Shown here piece by piece: positions 60,201 to 64,000 of a DNA stretch of 64,000 bases. The stretch lies in NCBI RefSeq assembly GCF_000422885.1, contig NZ_KE383943.1:1-64000 (forward strand), given 5' to 3'. The stretch comes from Ottowia thiooxydans DSM 14619 (GTDB taxonomy: Bacteria; Pseudomonadota; Gammaproteobacteria; Burkholderiales; Burkholderiaceae_C). How positions within the stretch are numbered: position 1 is the stretch's first letter; every line of letters starts with the position of its first letter. A program made the translations under genes and the position numbers. Under the pieces are notes generated by a model. That model had not been told where the DNA came from. It made no database searches and saw nothing but the letters and a program-made list of their open reading frames with translations.

Positions 60201-62532
60201 TCCTTCTAAGCCATTCGTTGAAGGCGACAACCGCCTGCAGTACGGTGCGCTACGCAAGCGCTTCGAATCGCTGTCACCTGGTGCAAAGGACATCTACGCC
60301 AGAGCCCGAGACACATACAACCAGCACATGCAGGAGGTTCGCTCGGCTATCAAGGAACGCATCCAGCGCGCCGACATGAGCAGCGAGAGGCGAGCCGCTA
60401 TGCTCAAGCGCCTGGATGACGAGTTCTTCGGCCGCGTGAAGGGGGTGTATTTCCCTCTGGCCCGTTTCGGTCAGTACGTGGTGGTGGTCAAAGGTGCCGA
60501 CGGCAAGGTGGAGAACGTCAGCCGGGCAGAGACCATGGCAGAGGCGGACACGGTGCGCAGGCAGCTTCTCTCGGCGTTCCCGTCGACCAAGGGCTTCAAC
60601 GTCGGTAAGGTACTCAAGGCCAAGGACTTCGTGGCAGATCGCGACAGCGTGGGCCGCGGCTTCATGGAGCAACTCTACGGCGTGCTGGATAAGCAGGGTA
60701 TGGACGCCAAGCAAAGGGCAGAGCTCGAGGATGCTTTAGGCCAGCTCTACCTGTCGTCACTTCCAGACCTGTCCTGGGCCAAGCATGGCATTCACCGTAA
60801 GGGCACAGCAGGCTTCAGCCAGGACGCTCGCCGCGCTTTCGCACAGAACGTTTTCCACGGTGCCAGCTACTTGGCCAAGCTGCGCTACGGCGATCAGTTG
60901 CAGGAAGAACTAGCCCAGATGCAGAAGCGGGTGGACGCTGCGGCCGGTGACGTTGCCTTTGATTCGGTGAAGGCTCAGCAGGTGGTGGATGAAATGGCCA
61001 AGCGCCACGATGCAGCCATGAACCCAAAGACCAATGCGCTTTCCACTGCACTGACTAGCTTCGGCTTCATGTTCCATCTGGGCTTATCGCCGGCCTCGGC
61101 CATGGTCAACCTCACGCAAACGGCGCTGGTGGCCTATCCGGTCATGGGCGCACGTTGGGGGTTTGCCAAGTCCAGCGCAGCGTTGCTCAAGGCCAGCCAG
61201 GAAACCGTGCGCGGCAAGAACGACATCACCACGGCACTCAATCCAGAAGAACGCAAAGCATTCGACGAGGCGGTTCGCGCAGGCGTGGTGGATGTGACGA
61301 TGGCACACGACCTGGCAGGTATCGCTCAGGGCGAAGACCGCAATGTCTCCTACAAGTTGCGGCCAGCCATGCGGGCGGCGAGCTTCCTGTTCCACCACGC
61401 GGAGAAGTTCAATAGGCAGGTTAGCTTCGTGGCGGCCTATCGCCTTGCCAGGGAAGCCGGTACCGAACCTGGTGTGGCCTACGAACAAGCCGTCAAGGCT
61501 ACCTATGACGGCCACTTTGATTACAGCTCCAATAACCGGCCCAGGGTCATGCAGGGCAATGTGGCCCGGGTGCTGCTACTGTTCAAGCAGTACGGCCAGA
61601 ACATGGTCTACACCTTCGCCCGCAGTGCCCAACAGGCATTGAAGGGCGCTACACCGGAAGATCGCGCACTGGCCCGCAAGACGTTGGCCGGTCTGCTGAC
61701 CAGCCATGCGATGGCGGCCGGGGTGCTGGGTCTGCCTATGGTGACCACTTTGCTGGCCGCAGCCTCGATGCTCGGTGGTGATGACGACGAACCGTGGGAT
61801 GCGCAGGTGGCACTGCAGAACCTGCTGGCCGACACCTTCGGGCAGAAGCCGGCCGAAGTGCTTGCCCACGGCCTGTCTCGCATGACTCCCTGGGATATTT
61901 CCGGGCGGGTCGGTTTGGATAAGCTGATCTTCCCCGATATCCAGGAAGGATTGGAAGGTCAGCGTTTGGGTGAATCTGCGATGGCTGCTGCCCTGGGCCC
62001 GGTGGCCGGTATCGGGATCAATGCGTTGAAAGGCCTACAGGAGATGAGCCACGGCCGGTACCAGCTTGGCCTGGAAGCTATGGCGCCAAGCTTCTTGCGC
62101 GGTCCCCTCAAGGCGTTCCGCTATGAAACCGAGGGCGTGAAGGACAAAACGGGCATCGTGATACAGGACGAGGTCGACTCTGCCGCGATGCTGGGTCAGG
62201 CCGCTGGTTTTTCACCTTCGAGTGTGCGCAATTCCTACGAAGGCAAATCGGCGATCGTGGGCCATGACCGTGCGTTGCAGGCACGCCGCAGCGCGCTGGT
62301 GGAACGGTTCGCCATGGCCGCTATGTCCAATGACGAAGAGGGCAAGGCTGAGGCAAGGGAAGCGGTCCAGCGGTTCAACGAGAAAAACCCGGGCAGGCGC
62401 ATACAGCCGATGCAACTCGCCCAGAGCGTGCGCCAGCGTGAAAAGCGGATTAGGGAAGCTGAGGATGGCGTTTGGCTTCCGAAGAAGCGTAGAGATGCGG
62501 CGGAGGTGGGCCGATTTGCGACGGGAGAGTGA
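54295..62532 (+). CDS. Giant polyvalent protein, probable ejection protein (2745 residues)
   Basis: Start taken at ATG 54295 (GGGGAG upstream); a GTG one codon earlier also fits. The protein strings together several domains. A ParB/sulfiredoxin-like motif DGHHQW begins at Asp680. A zincin-like HEWFH is at 1224-1228 within SLAHEWFHALDNYF, and a second metallopeptidase-like HEVLGHHG at 1543-1550. A helical segment with FHLGLSPASAMVNLTQTALV resembles the LPD38 polyvalent-associated domain, and a hydrophobic helix lies near residues 2466-2495. Proteins of this type are packed in the head and injected with the DNA to modify the host and protect the genome. Single-gene length of 8.2 kb is unusual but typical of the group. 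Confidence 0.82.
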   Translation: MADVNWNDFTPVDSPAPVDWSQFEVIKPTSAGRKLADLGVSFAGGALGATKAIVDSTGAGSQASQTLGNAQDTVQGWLSPGRQAERAARDQIIKDAEKSGSSLQEIGAHLGGIAEAPISTVAEAAGSATPIVASMFTPGGRSAAARRLLGIGLGAAQGAGSVKGSVYDAVEKQHLDRGEAPEAARQLADQAQAYTGPNADNIAIGAGIGAVSGTTGVEGMVSRTLAGKGSTSGLLRRMAMGTVSEGLPEAVQGGQERFSANVAQQRAGFDVPTWEGVAGQATAEGVAGGMLGGAASTVEGRGARRHAREAALNQSRVDERTRLSADAALAAAADARAKGESIAPTWTTDLGAADPLSDFATDVASPANAPGSADVDFGTSPGAAAPREGGIDFTREVDTSGLSLVDPARVAAEAAQSARHSIDFAPVDTTPSWTTEPGAQAQRTGMDVPPIGFDTGELGVDTRSPSQRMGIDPADGPLSRGAAMAVDSVPAQQQIQVPQVDPWTIDSEQIANTESVDPGFAGLPQVQPAQAMGIERPENWRTNMLRAVPVAKAMGIDHKGKRLAQVVAEIDAADAKVEGRPENGADLSAGQINQEWSAFAPETGTLGIPRAEMPQIKAEHRGALVNFLKARGIDSRAAEMPANDLKPTQAEFSPEKVQRARDFTGGDRSILVSSDGYVVDGHHQWLAKRSNGAPVKVIQLKVPIQEVLAQVSEFPSTATSSGAIATPAPAVEQPKPVSQPKTETSTKASSSAASPTLAKEISRDIGVNKEGMSEFRAKQVRNELARKNPEVSYTVEEDDSLKNGYAVVGRKPAPERVEKLSLAKPEVVAAKAPPLPDDAPVERRDSSAALDDFGERLEGARKFLPPSLKEEVADDQISSLPLSKIWPSDAHEGIEDDSAAALAFAARQEVPVKPRTAYKLPAWVEKVKVFRSLVQDMGGNLAEMERRSDLTRSGSLTPFFTKVRLLAQLPRESWSRVGKASEHPDAYRVEDGKTVANPFSVVTIDGESHIFGGVKRIGPDEVERVKELLGTATPKKGGLKAADFEIRRQRNDGTVFVNRKGDSERRPLRTFAGDDAVTQARAWLNAHAGEAEATWEQVKARDNVAKTDTRREDNRQRTGESRRDGKDVTPEMFEQALGFRGVQFGEWVGQGKGAKERQGLLNEAYDSLLDLSELLGIPSRAISLNGTLGLSFGARGSGKAAAHFEPSNLVINLTKTRGSGSLAHEWFHALDNYFSRLRGGEATFTGDQAGYRKNNFITYRPEPAWVQKVDARGAWPVSSAQLRERLKKLTTYDPAKTLEQNAEAAGWQRDPSHKLGVRPEVEGVFAELVQSLNDSPMAKRASSLDKGAEGYWGRIIERGARSFENYVIGKLAQRGWSNDFLANVRDWQEWEKLGKNADRYPYLRPEEEASVATAFDKLFETVDTRQDEAGNVGLFSRSEGGGIEGESPVMAKPSYSPQARAQAIASVQKTVEAIRAAWGNSPDVIVAFDMSDPAVPDSARRADLRQRSGGARGTPEGFYYNGKAYLLASKLRTPNDAARVLFHEVLGHHGLRGVFGKDLDKVLDQIATMRRAEVDAKIKEYGLRGVSGLDRRTAAEEVLAEMAQSQPTIGFVKRAIAAIRTWLRQNVPGFHNLRMSDDEIVKNFILPARTYVERGLQGAQPSGAATAFSRSDDKIVEPVTLNLQGWDGSQAQLRALAGGWYTENLQGKSFHNDDMEVDVQFSSEGKRTAFATSGNLRMGWRAEMVRALPDLVKRAVKVGESAPDSRRAHDTKAFHTLVVPLEVNGKVLAAKVTLRESLLDPYGKLHKFYDIAAVEIENGSEMSGVAPDVSTGPVHPTGSEPSGISVSDLEKIINPAAQSGEVRFSRGPAERVGEAIRSVTVSDIKRRADFKAADLRPLGLQFLGRRQLMDVYGESLPELRSYNDMMARMDADKNEAGAGADQLARDWSKLSDEGALADLMHDTTLAQMDPSKPFVEGDNRLQYGALRKRFESLSPGAKDIYARARDTYNQHMQEVRSAIKERIQRADMSSERRAAMLKRLDDEFFGRVKGVYFPLARFGQYVVVVKGADGKVENVSRAETMAEADTVRRQLLSAFPSTKGFNVGKVLKAKDFVADRDSVGRGFMEQLYGVLDKQGMDAKQRAELEDALGQLYLSSLPDLSWAKHGIHRKGTAGFSQDARRAFAQNVFHGASYLAKLRYGDQLQEELAQMQKRVDAAAGDVAFDSVKAQQVVDEMAKRHDAAMNPKTNALSTALTSFGFMFHLGLSPASAMVNLTQTALVAYPVMGARWGFAKSSAALLKASQETVRGKNDITTALNPEERKAFDEAVRAGVVDVTMAHDLAGIAQGEDRNVSYKLRPAMRAASFLFHHAEKFNRQVSFVAAYRLAREAGTEPGVAYEQAVKATYDGHFDYSSNNRPRVMQGNVARVLLLFKQYGQNMVYTFARSAQQALKGATPEDRALARKTLAGLLTSHAMAAGVLGLPMVTTLLAAASMLGGDDDEPWDAQVALQNLLADTFGQKPAEVLAHGLSRMTPWDISGRVGLDKLIFPDIQEGLEGQRLGESAMAAALGPVAGIGINALKGLQEMSHGRYQLGLEAMAPSFLRGPLKAFRYETEGVKDKTGIVIQDEVDSAAMLGQAAGFSPSSVRNSYEGKSAIVGHDRALQARRSALVERFAMAAMSNDEEGKAEAREAVQRFNEKNPGRRIQPMQLAQSVRQREKRIREAEDGVWLPKKRRDAAEVGRFATGE

Positions 62533-62568
62533 TGCACCCAATTGAGTCAGGTCCATTCTGACCCCTTC

Positions 62569-62618
62569 AAACCGGCGAATTGCCGGTTTGTAGGGGGTCG
62601 CGGTTCGCTACCCCCTAC
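62569..62618 (+). terminator. Double hairpin ending the late operon
   Basis: AAACCGGC (62569-62576) pairs with GCCGGTTT (62582-62589) around GAATT; immediately after, GTAGGGGG (62590-62597) pairs with CCCCCTAC (62611-62618). Two adjacent perfect 8-bp stems 36 bp after the giant gene are a likely transcription stop. The remaining gap up to 62936 holds a further imperfect fold at 62649-62735 and no clear gene. Confidence 0.6.
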
Positions 62619-62936
62619 GCAGCATGCGACTGCGTACAATTGCATCAAGCTGGAGGCCGGTGGACCGCAGTCAAAGGGTCGTTGGACTAATAATCCAAAG
62701 CTGGCCAGGTGAAGTTCCTGCCCTGACCTCCAGCCCTATTGCGCCCGGACATGGCTGTCGCTACCGCCGTGTCTTGCAACTGCTGGATGTGCAAAAGCAG
62801 GCAAAACCGTTAAGCAAGGAACGCGGCGCCGAAGAGGTCTGACGCAAGATCGAGATTCGAGTGAAAGCGCTGCCTCGGGCTACCGGTGGGACGCATCGCG
62901 TCACATCTAGAATGAGCGATTCAGCAAGGAGGGCGC

Positions 62937-63773
62937 ATGGCAACTGGTGACAAGAGCTTGACGGTGCAGGGAGTGGAGATCCACCTGACGACGAAGGGGG
63001 AAGAGGACTACATCAGCCTCACGGACATGGCGTCCAAGTTTGAGGGGGCGGACCAGCAGATTAAGAATTGGCTACAAAACCGTGGCACGATTGACTTTTT
63101 AGCAGTCTGGGAGCAACTCAACAATCCAGATTTTAATTTGGTGGGATTCCACCAAATTAGAGTTGATGCGGCTTCTCAGCGGTTCATCATGTCGGTCAAG
63201 AAATGGACGGACAACACCGCAGGCATTGGAATAATTGCCCGCGCAGGCCGCTATGGCGGCACCTTCGCACACAAAGATATCGCTTTCGAGTTCGGCTCTT
63301 GGCTGAGCCCCGAATTCAAGCTGTACCTTATTACAGAGTTTCAGCGCTTTAAGCAGGCCGAGGCCGAACGAGGCTTGGACTGGGATGTTCGTCGAACTCT
63401 TTCGAAAGTCCAGTATAGGGTTCATACGGATGCTGTGAAGGAGCACTTGATCCCGCCTCAGTTATCGTCTAAGGACGCGGGATTCGTCTATGCAAGTGAG
63501 GCGGATGTGTTGAACAAGGCGTTGTTTGGCGTGACGGCGTCTGAATGGAAGAGGGCCAATCCAGATGCCAAGGGAAACCTGCGCGACAACGCCACGATGG
63601 AGCAATTAGTTGTGATGTCAAGCTTGGAAAGCCAGAATGCTCTCTTGATCCAGCAGCGCATGCCGCAGGCGCAACGCCTTCAGATGCTCAATGGCTTGGC
63701 GCGCGCTCAACTCCAGTCGCTTCTCTCCAATCCCAGTTTGCCGCCACTGCGGGGTGGGCCGCTGCTGAACTAA
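62937..63773 (+). CDS. KilA-N domain phage protein
   Basis: 278 residues, AAGGAGGG four bases before the ATG. YISLTDMASKFEGADQQIKN, WLQNRGTIDFLAVWEQLNNP and RYGGTFAHKDIAFEFGSWLS, PEFKLYLITEFQRFK are the full KilA-N DNA-binding domain. The C-terminal half is helical and ends in a Leu/Pro-rich tail. KilA-N proteins are antirepressor-like or host-takeover regulators in many phages. It stands alone after the late operon with its own ribosome site, so it may be expressed from the prophage. TAGAAT near 62909-62914 could be a -10 box. Confidence 0.85.
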   Translation: MATGDKSLTVQGVEIHLTTKGEEDYISLTDMASKFEGADQQIKNWLQNRGTIDFLAVWEQLNNPDFNLVGFHQIRVDAASQRFIMSVKKWTDNTAGIGIIARAGRYGGTFAHKDIAFEFGSWLSPEFKLYLITEFQRFKQAEAERGLDWDVRRTLSKVQYRVHTDAVKEHLIPPQLSSKDAGFVYASEADVLNKALFGVTASEWKRANPDAKGNLRDNATMEQLVVMSSLESQNALLIQQRMPQAQRLQMLNGLARAQLQSLLSNPSLPPLRGGPLLN

Positions 63774-63953
63774 CCCCTCACTCGCATCTCGGCCCCTGGT
63801 TGACGGTTCATCCCCCGATGTCACAGTAGGCCGTGGAAAGCGGTGGGTAAGGCGGGCAGGGGCAAGCGGAGGGGCGCTGAGTCCAGGCGTCAGGGGGGAA
63901 TTATTGTCGGCCGCCTGACTCGTGGCAAGAAGAACCACGTTACCATTTTAGCG

Positions 63954-64000
63954 ATGAATACAAGCAAAGCGAACGAGATTGCGCACCTCTTGATTGACGA
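63954..64000 (+). CDS. Start of a gene running off the right edge
   Basis: ATG at 63954 opens a frame MNTSKANEIAHLLID that continues to the window end. The sequence is amphipathic and helix-like. No ribosome site is evident. The spacer 63774-63953 before it shows no gene. Too short to identify. Confidence 0.35.
   Translation, partial: MNTSKANEIAHLLID

Larger units (their letters stand above)
29811..64000. mobile_element. Podovirus-like prophage (right end outside window)
   Basis: From attL at the tRNA-Pro fragment to the right edge all recognisable genes are phage genes: integrase, early regulators, primase-helicase, small and large terminase, P22-type portal, N4-gp56-type capsid protein, adaptor, very large polyvalent protein, KilA-N protein. 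No tail tube, sheath or tape-measure genes are seen, which supports a short-tailed virion. Lysis genes and attR are not in the window. The replication and structural modules have no obvious defect except the interrupted gene at 37146. Confidence 0.92.

Noticed and set aside
62649-62735. Possible phage tRNA (acceptor-like GCTGGAGG/CCTCCAGC and a 7-base loop on a 5-bp stem)
   Set aside because: No D-arm, no T-loop with TTCRA on either strand, and neither strand gives a sensible anticodon with normal spacing.
29811-64000. Diversity-generating retroelement or reverse transcriptase in the prophage
   Set aside because: No reverse transcriptase motif, template repeat or variable C-type lectin gene was found on either strand.

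Overview
The window reads as a chromosome segment of a betaproteobacterium, most likely of the order Burkholderiales (Alcaligenaceae or Comamonadaceae type). The evidence is the set of Bug/TctC-type periplasmic binding proteins, the CaiB, acyl-CoA dehydrogenase and Bug gene combinations, the GC-rich codon use and the kinds of intergenic repeats. No rRNA or species marker is present, so I do not go below the order.

Left part (1-29.8 kb, host). After the end of an IS110-type transposase comes a catabolic cluster of about 24 kb for an unidentified carboxylic acid handled as a CoA thioester. It holds three Bug solute-binding proteins, two class III CoA-transferases (CaiB), two AMP-forming acyl-CoA ligases, a two-subunit CoA-transferase, two acyl-CoA dehydrogenases, two SDR dehydrogenases, a hydratase-2 type and a MaoC-type hydratase, two medium-chain reductases, an SCP2-like thiolase next to an HMG-CoA-synthase-like/DUF35 fusion, and a CitE-type lyase. 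Together they give activation, alpha-beta desaturation, hydration, 3-hydroxyacyl oxidation and thiolytic or retro-aldol cleavage. A MarR regulator lies inside the cluster, and AT-rich words related to TACCATATGGTA recur in its divergent promoter regions. An AraC regulator closes the cluster. Then follow a secreted trypsin-like lipoprotein with a long Pro-Ala tract, tRNA-Arg(TCT), a small conserved protein, a glycine-rich membrane protein and a 24-residue membrane peptide.

Right part (29.8-64 kb, prophage). A podovirus-like prophage starts at the 3' half of a tRNA-Pro(TGG) gene (attL) and runs past the right edge; no second attachment site, lysis cassette or CI-type repressor is visible. From left to right: a leftward early operon (integrase, DUF4224 protein and a chain of small genes, mostly joined by ATGA overlaps); a divergent pair of ribbon-helix-helix regulators around three similar operators; a rightward early and replication operon (AlpA-like protein, small proteins, a helix-turn-helix initiator with internal iterons, a T7-type primase-helicase); a RES-domain protein; then the late operon (small and large terminase, P22-type portal, scaffold candidate, N4-gp56-type capsid protein, adaptor, and a 2745-residue polyvalent protein); and finally a KilA-N protein.

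Most unusual points: a frameshifted Cas2-like (SinR-family) gene in a 458-bp unit bounded by a 13-bp direct repeat that splits a small gene of the replication operon; seven iterons at 17/22-bp spacing inside the initiator gene; an orphan RES toxin-like gene just before the terminase; a cluster of GGTTTCCA words at the small terminase start; a likely leaderless regulator mRNA; and an HMG-CoA-synthase-like protein that has serine where the catalytic cysteine is expected.
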